Notes: generated by a model from the sequence alone, not told the origin. 64,000 nucleotides of DNA from Psococerastis gibbosa (GCA_963971405.1 OZ020488.1:8807261-8871260), one strand, 5' to 3'; positions 1 through 11,029 are shown, counted from the stretch's first letter. Numbers and translations are program-made.

Positions 1-10
1 TTGACACTTA

Positions 11-394
11 GGCGCCCATTCCATTGACCGGCTAGGGCTATTTCCAAAAACAGTAACGTGGTAGCAGACATTCAAGACTTACGTTGCGTTTCCACCGATC
101 TCGCATTGCAGAATGCAAATGACATTGACGGAAATTAGAATTTTTCTTTTTATAGAAATCTATTAAAATGTTGGTACTTTACATATCCCATGACGCCATT
201 TTTTAATTTTAGTTTGTTTGTTTGTGATTTTACTGTATGATCATTGATCAATTTTAACTATGGCATAGAGGAAAATAAACATTTCCGTCAATTCTGCAAT
301 GCGAGGTCGGTGGAAATGGTACCTAAGTCTTGAATGTCTGCTACCACGTCACCGTTTTTGGAAATAGCCCTAGCCGGTCAATGGAATGGGCACC
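11..394. mobile_element. Composite foldback MITE, copy 1 (PIF/Harbinger-like)
   Basis: Ends GGCGCCCATTCC and GGAATGGGCACC are inverted repeats, flanked by TTA on both sides (8-10 and 395-397). Each arm holds a second inverted repeat: an outer arm of about 70 bp ending in AGCAGACATTCAAGACTTA, then an inner pair starting near GCGTTTCCACCGATCTC. The centre is AT-rich without coding capacity. Three related copies lie at 14890, 39400 and 62740. The TWA duplication and GG..CC ends suggest PIF/Harbinger; no transposase is present. Confidence 0.8.
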
Positions 395-689
395 TTAGAC
401 TAGCATCTTAACCATTTCTCGGTAATAACGTTCAACCTCGTTGGGTTAACTTCACTTGTAATGAGCCACATAAATTACTGTTTATTGTTCGGGGCAGGGA
501 CCTCCTTTATTGTCCTTTAAAGTTGAAGGGGAGCCCTGGACCCCCGTGTTTGCATAAATGTGACAGGGAAGACAACGAAAATCCTGTTTGGTCAGTAAGT
601 CCCCATGAAGTGTGTGTTCTCTTTAACCCTTTCTAATTAACTTTCTACTTACAACGCCCACACTTGGTAGCTTAGTCATTTGGTGAAAA

Positions 690-868
690 AAGTTTTCGGG
701 GGGGGGGGGGGCAGTGGCCTGAAAAATATCGCGATTCTTTTGCTTGAGTAATATTTTTTTTAATTTCCTTCAAAAGTCCATTCTATCTAGTATAAAGACA
801 TTTCTTTCGGGGGGGGGGGGGGGGCGACCACCGCCGCCACCGCCCCCCCCCCAAGGATCCGTCCCTGT
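690..868. mobile_element. Remnant of a G/C-run hAT-like MITE
   Basis: Long G runs near 700 and 811, a C run near 849 and a right end reading GGATCCGTCCCTG, the complement of a typical hAT end (CAGGGACGGATCC). It shares the string ATTCTATCTAGT with the MITEs at 10190 and 62043. The left end was not found, so this is a partial call. Confidence 0.4.
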
Positions 869-1161
869 GCTGAGCAGTATCTCCTCGCTGTCTCCTCGAA
901 GATGTCGTGGGGGGACCACCCCCACCGCCCCCCAATGATCCGTCCCTGTGCTGAACAGTATCTCCTCGCTGTCTCCCCAAAGATGTCGTCCGTTTGGTCT
1001 TTCCCGTCTTCTACCAGGGCTGGCCACTCGGGTGGATGTTCTGCATTCATTTCGCCTTCGTTACGCAGGGGGCAGATGTTCGAAGCAAGGACCCCGATGC
1101 GATGCAGGTGGGAAGAAAGGTAGTCGTAGCCAGTGGTGGTCCTGAAGACAGCAACGCTCAC
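853..1161 (-). pseudogene. Non-LTR retrotransposon ORF2 C-terminus, Jockey/R1-like (broken)
   Basis: On the minus strand the translation reads FRTTTGYDYLSSHLHRIGV, then a degraded C..C zinc-knuckle region, then AEHPPEWPALVEDG. This is the familiar C-terminal segment after the RT/RNase H of Jockey/R1-type LINEs (FRLxTGHDxLxxHLHRIG..CPLC..EEMDxxHLxxCPAL). The second Cys is lost. The last about 80 bp is tandemly duplicated (853-933 and 934-990), repeating the residues ETARRYCSAQGRI. A better-preserved relative is at 15925-16236. Confidence 0.65.
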
Positions 1162-1437
1162 TGCCCTAGGCAGGGACTTGGGTGTTGGCGAGTCAATAAG
1201 GGTGCCCCCCCCCCAGTTTCTGATTAACTGATTCTCTCAACTGACCTGAAATTCGTGCCCCCGCCAAAATTTAGATTTGACAACACCATTCATAGTATTA
1301 AATTTCAGCCCTAGAGAGGGTGGTTGCTGGAGGTGGCCTCACGTGCAAATTTTTATAAAGGAACAAAACTAGCAGGGTATTCGTTTCTAGCCAATACTGG
1401 CAATACTGTGATGAAAATAAAGTACATTTAAATTGAC

Positions 1438-1930
1438 TTCTTCTTTTTCTTCTTCTTATAGCGAAGAATGGCGTTCATCATGGAAATATGAACCTAAGAG
1501 ACTGCTGCCCTAAAACCACAACCCATGGCCGTGCCCAGGGGGGTGGTCCAAGGGGTCAAGACCCCCCAATTTTTTTTTTTTAAACCTGTATTGTTTGAAG
1601 AATTGGAATTGGAATACATTTATTTGAGTTTATACACTGGATAGAATGGACAATTTTTTTTTTGACCCCCTCCCCCCGAAATCAAAACCTGGGCATGGCC
1701 TTGCCGCACTACCACAGCGTTTTCAATCAGGATGCTCTTCTGCCGGTAGCCTATACGGTCCTTCTGTCTTCCCTTGGATTATAACATGCAGAAACCGATA
1801 TTTTTCGTTTCTCATCACATCGCCGAAGTTAGTTTTGTTTCTTAACAGTCAACAGCAACTCGGCTTCTGTATTGATTCGCCTCAGAACTACGGCATAAGG
1901 GACACGGTCTCTCCAAGTTATGAGATAAGA
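1438..1930 (-). pseudogene. LINE-A' 3' end, split by a MITE
   Basis: The minus-strand reading resembles the C-terminal tail of a non-LTR reverse transcriptase (WRDRV.NAEVLSR, then KIEGQR and GRR.FWLKN-type segments), ending in a GAAGAAGAA-type tail at 1438-1460. It is colinear with 10000-10530 and is interrupted by the insertion at 1524-1703. Stops and frame breaks make it a dead fragment. Confidence 0.65.
1524..1703. mobile_element. hAT-like MITE, CATGGCCGTGCCCAGG family
   Basis: Inverted ends CATGGCCGTGCCCAGG and CCTGGGCATGGCCTTG enclose about 180 bp rich in G, C and T runs. It interrupts a LINE fragment that is continuous at 10.0-10.1 kb, which supports insertion. The flanking octamers match only partly, so it is probably old. 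A sister copy with a perfect duplication is at 6700. Confidence 0.65.
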
Positions 1931-2179
1931 TAAGATATACATCTGTATATACTGTATCTACATTTCATATGGAGTGACAGACGTGGGAATACAGTCGGGC
2001 TGGTTAATTCCTCATACATTTTGAATTCAATTTAAATTCATGTCATTAATTTTAATAGAATTTTGTATTTAGGGATACATTTTATGTATTGTCTTGAAGA
2101 ATGTAATACATTTTATTTTATTTGAGTGATTCTTTTTTCCATAGCTTGGTCCATCCCACCATCCAGGATACCTACCATA

Positions 2180-2545
2180 TAAAACGATAAATCGAAAGAA
2201 TTATGTTCAGCCATTCATGGAGAGATCACATAACCAACGAAGAAGTGCTCATTAGAGTAATGGCCACCATTTCAACAAGAAGAGGCAAATGGATGGGGCA
2301 TATTCTGAGACACGAAGGGCTCCTTAAGAACTTCATTGAGGGTATGGTTCAAGGCACCAACTCAATAGGACGACAGAGGAAGGAGTACCTCGAGGATGTC
2401 ATGAAGAACCTAGGGTGCGGCACCTATAAAGGACTGAAAAGGACCGTACCAAACAGACAAGAGTCAAAGAGTGGAGGAGAAGAATACAACATTCGCTGCA
2501 AACCAATCCATAGATTGCAACTCGAGAAGAAGTATATTTACACAA
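2180..2545 (+). pseudogene. LINE-A reverse transcriptase C-terminus
   Basis: A frame of about 120 codons reads HSWRDHITNEEVL, then RRGKWMGHILRHEGLL and GTNSIGRQRKEYLEDV. This is the C-terminal tail of a non-LTR retrotransposon polymerase, downstream of the RT domain. It lacks the catalytic domain, so it is a 5'-truncated insertion. It ends near a GAGAAGAAG tail. Relatives are at 14394 (-), 22430 (+) and 61345 (+). The clade is not resolved. Confidence 0.75.
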
Positions 2546-2831
2546 GTTTGGGAAGCTTTCCTCGGTAGTCTTCTTATGTTTCATTTCGCTTCATTCCAGC
2601 GACTGATAGTGAAAAAGGACACAAATAAATTGCCTGTATAGTGTGAGAGGCTGTATTTTATGAGAGAATTGTGTTGAAAAGGACAAGGGAATTTCGTGTG
2701 GTGAGAGTACCGTAATTGAATTACAGATGGGATTGACTGCTCCGTAATCAATACCAGCTCTGCGGGAGGTTTCGCTTTCTTCACTCATACTTTTGGGGTG
2801 AACCACTGAATTTTTTAAAGTAATTTATAAA

Positions 2832-3572
2832 AGAACCGGTCCGAGTTTACTCGAACATGCTTTCCAATTTATCAAGTAGTAGCTAGAGAATATGAGTAAT
2901 GTCATGTTAAATAATTTTCCTGTAGTTAAATTTCGGGGGGGGGGGGGGTGAATTTTCTATCATTTTTTCAAAAACATTCTTTTTGCACAAAACCAAATAG
3001 TTTTTTGGGAAAGCAATCTGTCCGGTTTCGTTACTCAATTTAACACCTAAAATATGCCTGATGGTAGAAATCATCGATGGAACGGTTTCACAGAAAAATT
3101 ATTTTTTAGTCATTTTTTCATTAAAATTTAGTTATTTTTATATTTTTACCTCCAGAAGCAAACTATCAAGGGGCAAGCGACCCCCCGCATTTTGTCAACA
3201 TTGATAACGACTACAATATAAGTGAATTTAAAAGAAATCATTGGAGCCGTTTTGGATTAATAATTTATTTAGAAGTTTTTTGAAAATAAAACCCCCCTAA
3301 ATTGAGATAGTCCAAAATAAAAAAACAATTGGTCCCGGGGTATGATTTTTGTGAACCTACATGCCAAATTTCATCAAAATCGACCGAGTAGTTTGCCCGG
3401 AAATCGACGCACAGACACAGAGAGACAGAGCGACAAACAGCCAGACATTTCGTAAAAAACACTTTTTTGGGTTCCTGGGACCTCAAAACGTGTAAATCCG
3501 TTGAAATCTCTGAATCGAAAATTTGGACCATCACAAAGCTTTCCTTATACTACGCATAAATTGGAAAGCAAA
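2832..3572 (-). mobile_element. Helentron-like repeat, copy A
   Basis: Shows the family layout read backwards: stem-loop end with AAGAACCGGTCCGAG, the sub-terminal ATGCTTTCCAATTTA, a G run at 2937-2948, a conserved body, a GACA-type tract near 3413-3440, and the opposite end TAAATTGGAAAGCAA. The segment after the G run is shorter than in the 12301 copy. The 89-codon minus-strand frame here is a by-product of the repeat. Confidence 0.75.
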
Positions 3573-3646
3573 AATAACTTAATTTGATATTTTTATGCGG
3601 ACTGTACATTTGTGTGTAGCCTATTTGTAATAAATAACTGATAAAT

Positions 3647-4125
3647 AAATGTTGACTTTTTTTGTTCTATTTCTAAGGCAGCTATTCCACCGGCGATTTT
3701 ACTTCATTTGTGATCTGAGATTTTTTGTTAGTTTTGTTTTAAAGGAGACTATTATGTACATACTTAACTTATCTATTATAAATTAAGTTATAATATGGTA
3801 GAGACTTATTAATGATGTCTGCTACCATATTATAACTTAATTTATAATAGATAAGTTAAGTATCTATATAATAGTCTCCTTAAAACAAAACAAACAAAAA
3901 ATTTCAAATCACAAATGAAGTAAATTCACCGGTGGAATTGCCGCCTAAGTAACCCTAGTGGAGTTAGGGCTATAAAGCCCTCTCTCGCCTCAACTAGGAA
4001 GACCCGGGAACACCTGCTTTACATGCCTTCCGAAGTATGGGCAGATAATGTAGCAAGTGTGGGACTCGAACCAACAACCTTTCAGGTGAAAGCTGGAGTC
4101 TGTACCACTACTCTACATGTCCTGT
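3647..4125 (-). mobile_element. SINE-A copy split by a foldback element
   Basis: The minus strand carries a tRNA-like head with box A-like TAGAGTAGTGGTAC and box B-like GGTTCGAGTCC, then the family body and a tail near TTGGCTTAGTAATAGAACAAAAA. Positions 3677-3945 are a later insertion. Other copies are near 21240, 22764, 27290, 27650, 31140 and 41618. Confidence 0.8.
3677..3945. mobile_element. Foldback MITE inserted in SINE-A
   Basis: Ends GGCAGCTATTCCACCGG and the inverted CCGGTGGAATTGCCGCC, with TAA on both sides (3674-3676, 3946-3948). Removing it and one TAA restores the SINE-A tail seen in other copies. The arms are long (AAGGAGACTAT... and ATAGTCTCCTT) and the centre holds ATGTCTGCTACCATATT, related to the core of the composite foldbacks. 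Confidence 0.85.
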
Positions 4126-4171
4126 TCTAATATTCCTATTCAAACAAATAATCCAGTCGGTAGGGAACTAG

Positions 4172-4452
4172 ACGAACTAGAGGACGCCGAAATTGACGCA
4201 ATTCTCAACGGAGAAGACATAGTTTATAACAGCGCAACGTTAAAGAATCGTAAGTCGTAAAAATGTCAAACGACCTCATGCCAAAAAAGATGTACCTACA
4301 AAGCAAGTATGGCAGGAAGAGGACTGGTCGGACGAAAACGCTGGAAGGATGAGTTGGAAACTGACCTTCGCAAGTTGGGAGTCCGTAGAGGGTGGAGCGT
4401 TGTACAAAACCGAGATGACTGGAGGAGTATTGTCGAGCAGGCAGAGAATTAG
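4172..4452 (+). pseudogene. LINE-B reverse transcriptase C-terminus
   Basis: A single frame reads AEIDAILNGEDIV, then a degraded stretch with one stop, then [20 protein letters not shown] and DDWRSIVEQAEN followed by a stop. This resembles the C-terminus of an RTE-like non-LTR polymerase (WKDELE.DL..LG.....A.DR..WR..VEQA). Minus-strand relatives at 5129, 32128 and 40815 keep the GAA-rich 3' tail that this copy lacks. Confidence 0.7.
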
Positions 4453-5128
4453 ACTATGTGAAACGTATGTGGTTGAAGGTCCTAGACTTGACAAAGAAGG
4501 AAAAATAGTCTGTCTGCCCTGGACCTACTAAGCCCCAATGGCTAATAGGTACCTTTCGTTCAAGGCAAAAACGCGTTCATCCATCCACACAAACATTTCA
4601 CTTAAACACGATAGGATAGAAAAGCAAACTGATCAACAATCCTTTTAAGCGGTCGTCGTTAAGAATAGAAGCCATCTGAACTTTTCGGGTTGAAAGTATC
4701 TTAGCAGCTTAGTGAGCAATGCGTATCTTTTTTTTTTTTTTGAAAAAGAGAAATCCTTATTTTCTGGAAATAGAAGACAGCAGAGAAGGCGAAAAGAGTT
4801 ACCAGCAGAAGAAATCGCTTCAGTGCTTACACCGGCTGAAAATCAATCATCGGGCTCCCCTCAAACAAGTTCGCACGCCTTTGAGAAAAGACTGCTGCTG
4901 TTGAATTAGGATTGAAATACAATATTTCCGAAAACTGGTTTTTTAATATGGATTCTCACGAAAGGTCAAAAAAGGTTTCAGGGGGAATGGAGCTCAGAGA
5001 GGAAATAAAGAAGGCAAAATTTTGACTGGAAGATTTTCAATCAAGAGAGGGAGCAATGACTTAAGCAGAGTATGTACTGGAAAATTGTACTGAAGACTGC
5101 ACAGTAAATAATAATTCACAATCTAACC
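4453..5128. other. Unassigned stretch
   Basis: AT-rich with a poly-T run at about 4728-4740. A 65-codon frame at 4712-4909 has mixed composition but no family I recognise and no splice or promoter support. No inverted repeats stood out. Confidence 0.3.
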
Positions 5129-5370
5129 TTCTTTATCTTCTTCTTTTTCTTCTGGCTCTATAGCCCTTGATGAGCTTTGGCGTGCTCGAAACACTCCTCC
5201 AGTCATCTCAGGCTTGTACAGCGCTCCACCATCTACGGACTCTCAACTCGCCAAGGTCAGTTTCCAACTCATCCTTTCAGCGTTTTCGAGGGCGTCCGGC
5301 CCGTCGTCTTCCTCTCATGTACATCTTTTTCGACATGCGGTCGTCTGACATTCTTACCACCTAATCTAAT
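5129..5370 (-). pseudogene. LINE-B 3' end
   Basis: The CTTCTTCTTTTTCTTCT tract at the left is the complement of a GAA-rich 3' tail. It is followed by the complement of the family's terminal codons, colinear with 32128-32270 and 40815-41205. 5' truncated. Confidence 0.65.
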
Positions 5371-5610
5371 TTAATCTAATGGTGTCAACATGATAACTAA
5401 TATGTCAGTATGATTACAGTGCTCTATTTGAAAAAAAAAAATAATTGATGAATTAGAAAACAACGCAGAATTATTATCTAAGCTTTATTTTAAGTGCCCC
5501 CGTCGAAACCGATGATTATGCCACATGTTTTACCTACCCAGTGCTAGCAACAATATCGAAAAAAAATTCCCCTGTGTTCCGACTTTGTGCAATTTGCCAC
5601 AGAATTAGAA

Positions 5611-6460
5611 AGAACCGGTCCGAGTTCACCCGAACATGCTTTCCAATTTATCAAAATTATTAGATAGAGAAAATTAGTAATTTTATGGCAAATATTTTTC
5701 CTATGGTTAAATTTCCGATATCTCGGGGGGGGGGGGGGGGGGCGGTTGTCCACCTGACGTCACTGGAAGTGAGGTAAATTCTCGATAGGTCAAACAAACA
5801 CATTAATTACCACACAGCAATAATGGCAGGGCATGCAATGCATTTGAGCGCGAATTTTCTATCATTTTTTTCAAAAAATAATTTTTTGGGCAAAACCAAA
5901 TATTTTTTTGGGAAAGCAACCTATCCGGTTTCGTTACTCAATTTAACACCTAAAACATGCTTGAAGGTAGAAATCATCGATAGAAAGGTTTCGCATTTTT
6001 TAGTCATTTTTTCATTAAAATTTAGTTATTTTTATTTTTTTACCCCCAGAAGCAAACTATCAAGGGGCAAGCGACCCCCCGCATTTTGTCAACATTAAAA
6101 ACGACTACAATCTACGAGAATTTAAAAGAAATCGTTGGAGCCGTTTTTGAGAAATAATTTTTTTAACGTTTTTTTGGAGTTTTTTGAAAATAAAACCCCC
6201 CAAATTGAGTTAGCCCAAAAAAAAAAAATGGTCCCGAGGTATGATTTTTGTGAACCTACATGCCGAATTTCACTCAAATCCACTGAGTAGTTTGCCCGGA
6301 AATCGACGAACAGACAGACAGACCGACAGACAGACATTTTGTAAAAACCACTTTTTTGGGTTTCTGGGACCTGAAAACGTGTAAATCCGTTGAAATCTCG
6401 GAATGGAAAATTTCGACCATCACAAAGCTTTCCTTATACTACGTATAAATTGGAAAGCAA
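5611..6460 (-). mobile_element. Helentron-like repeat, copy B
   Basis: Full-length copy of about 850 bp. It has AGAACCGGTCCGAG with the stem-loop at the left, the sub-terminal ATGCTTTCCAATTTA, a 17-base G run near 5726, the motif CTGACGTCACTGGA, a (GACA)n tract near 6310-6335, and the other end at TAAATTGGAAAGCAA. Confidence 0.8.
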
Positions 6461-6699
6461 TAAATTTAAACATTTCAAGCGTGAAAGTTCCAGGGTCTTA
6501 ATGAGCCACATAAATTAATCAAACCACTAATCTATGTTTCAGACTTATATTTTTATATTTATATATTGTACAATTTATATATGTATATGACAAAAGTGGT
6601 AGGACGTTGGGCAAGCTGTTTTAGACGGTCCCTGGGCAACCTCGTTATCCAGTGAGCTCCCGATAGCAGTCTTTTGCCAGATGGATTTGGTAATGGCTG

Positions 6700-6870
6700 C
6701 AGGGCCGTTCCCAAGGGGGTGGTCCATGGGGTCCGGACCCCCCTCCCCCCCCGAAATAAATTTTTGGATGTAAAGCTGTATGGTTTGAAGAATTTATCCA
6801 TCAATTCTGTAATAAATTACGTTAAAAAAATTGTTGGACCCCCCGAAATCAAAACCTGGGCACAGCCTTG
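6700..6870. mobile_element. hAT-like MITE with perfect 8-bp duplication
   Basis: AATGGCTG occurs directly at 6692-6699 and 6871-6878. The element starts CAGGGCCGTTCCCAAGG and ends CCTGGGCACAGCCTTG. The interior has G/C runs and AT-rich filler and no coding capacity. It shares its right-hand interior (GACCCCCCGAAATCAAAACC-type) with the element at 1524. Confidence 0.85.
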
Positions 6871-6878
6871 AATGGCTG

Positions 6879-7315
6879 TATACCCTTAAGCCCAAAAAAA
6901 TATATATATATATTATATTGTATATGTTTATGTTTGTACAATGGAATTGTTACGATGTACTGTTTTGTGCAATAAAAATACATTGTTAGTATTGTGTCCC
7001 AATATTATCGTACTCCCCAGAGATTGATTGAGTGTTAAAATAAAATATATAAATATATTTCTGAAAGTTTTTTTAAAATATTGGTTCCCGAGGACACCGC
7101 ACTAAAGGGAAAAAGATGATACTGACGGTCTCTTGTGCTATAAACTTAATTTTTTTGTTTGTTGTTTGTTTTTCAACGCCTGCTTTCTGCATTCCTGCTT
7201 TAAGCAACCATGTCAGCCTGATGGGGTGAGTGAATCTGTTGCTTTAACACCCTATGGGCATGATTAATAACTTTATATGCAATGCCTATGGGCAGACTCG
7301 TTCATCTCAGGAAGA
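6879..7315. other. Unassigned AT-rich stretch
   Basis: Contains a short TA microsatellite near 6900-6916 and otherwise nothing I can assign on either strand. Confidence 0.3.
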
Positions 7316-7560
7316 AGGGATATTAAATGGCAGGGTGGCCCTCCTGTTTATAGTGGATTACGAACTACTTGGGGACAATAAAGTCACCCGATTCATTCAG
7401 AGGTGGCTAGGGCTCGACACGCACCTAGACTGACTGGTAGTCTCAGCGTGTTATCATGTCCCACCGTGTTCCCCTGCCAATGCTGTGTATACAATCAAGT
7501 TTGCTGCGGTTTGGAACAGTCTCAGTCCTGGTAGATTCAACTTGGTAACCTATAAACTTA
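7316..7560 (-). mobile_element. Diverged SINE-B copy
   Basis: Alignable with the SINE-B copies at 21380, 58431 and 63587 through blocks such as TTATAGTGGATT, AGTCAC.CGATT and GATTCAACTTGGTA. It carries an extra block near 7413-7455. No duplication or tail is preserved. Confidence 0.6.
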
Positions 7561-8560
7561 GTTGAAAACTTATTCACTCCCACACGCACCGTTCTCATCA
7601 AAGTCCCCATATTTGATAATTCATATTATAACAGTACAGCTCTCTCATGTCCTTTCAACCGTAAACGTAGAATAAATAATCTTCAGCACTACAGCTAACA
7701 GAATAGATATGCTAATAAAGCCAGTCTTCTCTAATGACATCATGAAACATACCCCAACTTACTCAATGAATTTAATTGGAATCAAAGTGGCAGCAGATAG
7801 GAACAAGTGGGAGCAGACTAAGTTGGGAGAGGGAGTAATTAGGGGCGCCCCTCGGGACGTGGCGGCAGCACTAGTGCCTGCGATCCGTGCCCTGAATTTA
7901 AAATTCGATCGGGCAATACTCTATAAATCAATAAAATCAGTATTATCCCGATTTGAAATTCCCCTTCCGTTCTACTTTATCATTTTATGATTTCTAGCTC
8001 TTCAGCATTGTAAAATATTTCTCGGCTGCTTTATGCAATACTCTGCTTGTTTCATAAATGAGATGGGAAGTTTTTTTTTTAGTTTTTTTTAGGGGGGGGG
8101 ATAAATGGAGATGAATAATAATTTTTTTTTACATCGGGACGACTATTGCACACTCTATTTCATGGGTGTCTCGTGTACAATAGTGTTCATGTTTAGTAGG
8201 GGGCCGGTGTCAGACGCTGGCAGCCTCTGCCCCTTAGGCAGTAAGTTTTAGACATACTTATGGAACTTGGCGAGTTGCTGAATGGCCGTCTAGACTCTAG
8301 TCTACTGCCCAAAAGTGCTGACACTTTCCGTGAAATGGCGGATGGGAGGAGACGGACGGCCTATTCTCCGACGTCGCCAGCCAATTGAGGTATTAAATAG
8401 ACCCAAAAAGATTTTAGAGGACGGAGGAAGACTGACCGAGGGGCTCGAAGGAAGAAGAAGGCAAGGCAGACCAAGAGTCAATTACTAATAAGGGTGTAAT
8501 TAAGAGTGTAGTACAGCCCTTATGAAATTGGCAGCCCGAAATTTAATATTTTATTTATTT
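7561..8560. other. Unassigned stretch
   Basis: A 93-codon frame at 7709-7990 matches no family I know. Poly-T and G runs occur near 8070-8100. A segment near 8395-8480 (GGAAGAAGAAGGCAAGGCAGACC) faintly recalls LINE C-terminal coding sequence but is too short to call. Confidence 0.25.
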
Positions 8561-9182
8561 ATTGCTTTCCAATTTATACTATTATCTTTCTATATTATTT
8601 TATTATTTTATTATTTTGTTATTATTATCTTATCTATATTTATCTATTGAACACGTAAAACATACCTGAAGGTAGAAATCATCGGTAGAAAGGTTCCGCA
8701 GAAAAATTATTTTTTAGTCATTTTTCATGAAAATTGAGTTATTTTATTATTTTTTTACTCCCAGAAGCAAACTATCAAGGGGCAAGCGACCCCCCACAAT
8801 TTGTTAACATTAATAACGACTACAATATATGTGAATTTAAAAGAAATCGTTTGAGCCGTTTTTGAAAAATAATTTTTTAGACGTTTTTTTGGAGTTTTTT
8901 GAGAATAAAACCCCCACAATTGAGTTAGCCCAAAATAAAAATAAAAAATCCCGAGGTATGATTTTTGTGAACCTATATGAAAAATTTAATTAAAATAGTA
9001 GTTTGCCCGTAAATCAATGAACAGACATACAGACAGACAGACAGAGCGACAGACAAAAATTTCGTAAAAACCACCTTTTGGGTTCCTGGGTCCTTAAAAC
9101 GTGTAAATCCGTTGAAATCTCGGAATCGAACATTTCGACCCTCACAAAGCTTTCCTTATACTACGTATAAATTGGAAAGCAA
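8561..9182 (-). mobile_element. Helentron-like repeat, copy C (partial)
   Basis: The half with the (GACA)n tract (about 9023-9050) and the TAAATTGGAAAGCAA end is present. The stem-loop end and G run are missing and replaced by AT-rich sequence at 8561-8650. Confidence 0.7.
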
Positions 9183-9844
9183 TTAAACAATGGCGTCGTC
9201 TGGAGATGATAAATAATTGTAATTAATTTCATGAGAACGAATAAATTTTATTATTTCATAATTTAAATCATAAAAGTTCTTGTAGATTATAAAATTAAAA
9301 GAAAGACGGCGACCAAACTTACAAATTTGGAAAAGATTGAAAACAAAAATCGTCAATTATTGAAGACAAGTGGAATGAGGTGTCAAAATATAAGTGCAAC
9401 ATGTTATTTCCATCAATGACCTTATCAATATTGAAGAAAAACTGACAAGTGGAAGAGCCGCCTTATTTAAGTAAATGTTGTTTTTTAATGAATTTGAATG
9501 CACCTTGCCTCCACGTGCAAAATGGCTGCACAATGGCAAGGGACCCAAAGAAAAAAAACTCTCTATTTCAACATTATGTAACTGAATTTATTTTGGGAAT
9601 TAAATTATTAATATTATTTGAGGTTTGCCTGTTTCTTTTTACCTCAATACTGATTAGTAAACAATATCCTACGTATTTTTTAGTTACCCCCGAGAGAGAG
9701 AAGAATTTGGGATGCGGCACTGCTTTTGATTGCAGCTAAGATCATTTCTTTTCAACTGCAGTTGGCTGGCTCCAATTTATCGGCTCATCAGTCTTTTTGT
9801 TCAAAGTTAGCTAATTGAAAATTTAATGACGCTTAATTTTTTCC
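9183..9844. other. Unassigned stretch
   Basis: AT-rich. The 96-codon frame at 9449-9739 has no recognisable domain. Confidence 0.25.
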
Positions 9845-10033
9845 TTAGTTGAAGGAAAGTTGAAGGGAACACATGAAAAATAAATCGCCATTTCTAGTAT
9901 CTTCTTCTTTTAATGTCTTTTCTATGGAAGATTGTTGAAGGAAAAGTTGAAGTTAAGTTGAAGGGAACACATGAATAATAAATAGCCTACGCCATTTTTT
10001 TTCTTCTTCTTTAAATGCCTCTTCTGTCGAAGA
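9845..10033. repeat. Approximately 100-bp direct duplication
   Basis: The block GTTGAAGGAAAGTTGAAGG ... CTTCTTCTTTTAATGTCTTTTCT at 9848-9932 recurs in diverged form at 9933-10033, running into the LINE-A' tail. It could be two nested insertions of the same 3' end or a local tandem duplication. Confidence 0.5.
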
Positions 10034-10530
10034 ATGGCGATGATAATTGCAATTCGGACTTTGGAACCTACTGCTCAGAAAATGAAAGTCGTTCTCTTGC
10101 GAAACCACTACCTCAGGTTTTTCAACCAGAATGTTCTTCCACTGGGAGCTCTCTGTCCTTCAATCTTCCCTTGGATTATCACATGCAGACAAGGCCGTAG
10201 CCAGGATTTTTTTTGGGGGGGGGGGTTTAGAAATTTCATTGGGTATTACATAGTGGTTTTCATTTTTCCTCTCACAATCCGATTCTATCTAGTATCAAGC
10301 CGTTTCATTGGGGGGGGGGGGGGGGGGTTTGAACCCCCCTGAACCCCCCTTGGCTACGGCCATGCATGCAGAAGGCGATACGTTTCGTTCCTCATAATAT
10401 GGCCAAAGTATGTTAGTTTCCGTTTCTTAACCGTCAGCAGCAACTCGGCATCTGTATCCATTCGACTCAAGACCTCAGCATTAGGAACACGATCTCTTCA
10501 AGATATGCCCAGCATTCGTATATGTATACT
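10000..10530 (-). pseudogene. LINE-A' 3' end, split by a MITE
   Basis: Minus-strand C-terminal tail of a non-LTR polymerase, ending in a GAAGAAGAA tail at about 10001-10012. Colinear with 1438-1930. The MITE at 10190-10364 interrupts it, and the 1.75-1.80 kb paralogue shows the uninterrupted sequence. Confidence 0.65.
10190..10364. mobile_element. hAT-like MITE, CAAGGCCGTAGCC family
   Basis: Direct CATGCAGA at 10182-10189 and 10365-10372. Inverted ends CAAGGCCGTAGCCAGG and CCTTGGCTACGGCCATG. Two G runs (about 10215 and 10311) and ATTCTATCTAGT in the centre. No coding capacity. The paralogous LINE at about 1788 lacks it. Confidence 0.9.
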
Positions 10531-10612
10531 CACATTTCAAACACATTGATTCGTACTTATACAGTGTTCGTATGAGTAATTTAATTTAAATACAAAACGA
10601 ATATAATGCAAG

Positions 10613-10613
10613 T

Positions 10614-10647
<34 letters not shown>

Positions 10648-11006
10648 GGTGCCTCCTTAAGGTAAGGTTCGTTGCGTCGACCTTTGAGATCTATTGCAGC
10701 CGCTTTGTCATGGAGATTCATGTCTGGAATATACCCACTTTCTTGATGAAAGAGCGGGTTTTTCCTACTGGATCTTCACGAATCGTCTTCGTTTCTGACC
10801 CTGGTATTCCCAGTATCCTGAAACGGTTTTTGGCCAGAGCTTCACATTCTAAGAGAACGTGCTCTGCTGTTTCGTCCTCCATTTCACACCATCTACATTC
10901 TCTACTGCCCGTGTGGACTTTGAGTTTATACAGATGATGCCTTAGGTGGCAGTGCCCTGTGAGCAAACCAACAATATTCCTTATTTCTAATCTGCCAAGT
11001 AATAGC
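10613..11006 (-). pseudogene. Jockey/I-like LINE 3' end with poly(A) tail
   Basis: A run of about 33 T at 10613-10645 is the poly(A) tail of a minus-strand insertion. Upstream on that strand the frame reads LLTGHCHLRHHLYKLKVH, then C..C...TAEHVLLECEAL, a zinc-knuckle-like tail seen after RNase H in insect Jockey/I-type LINEs. The fragment stops abruptly in a perfect palindrome at 10983-11029. The long pure tail suggests a fairly recent insertion. Confidence 0.75.
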
Positions 11007-11029
11007 AAATTACTTGGCAGATTAGAAAT
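10983..11029. repeat. Perfect 21-bp palindrome at a repeat junction
   Basis: Arms 10983-11003 and 11009-11029 are exact reverse complements around a 5-base loop (AGCAA). The left arm is LINE coding sequence; the right arm joins a truncated Helentron-like copy. Confidence 0.9.

Noticed and set aside
4712-4909. 65-codon candidate gene
   Set aside because: Begins in a poly-T/Phe tract, with no homologue recognised and LINE debris on both sides.
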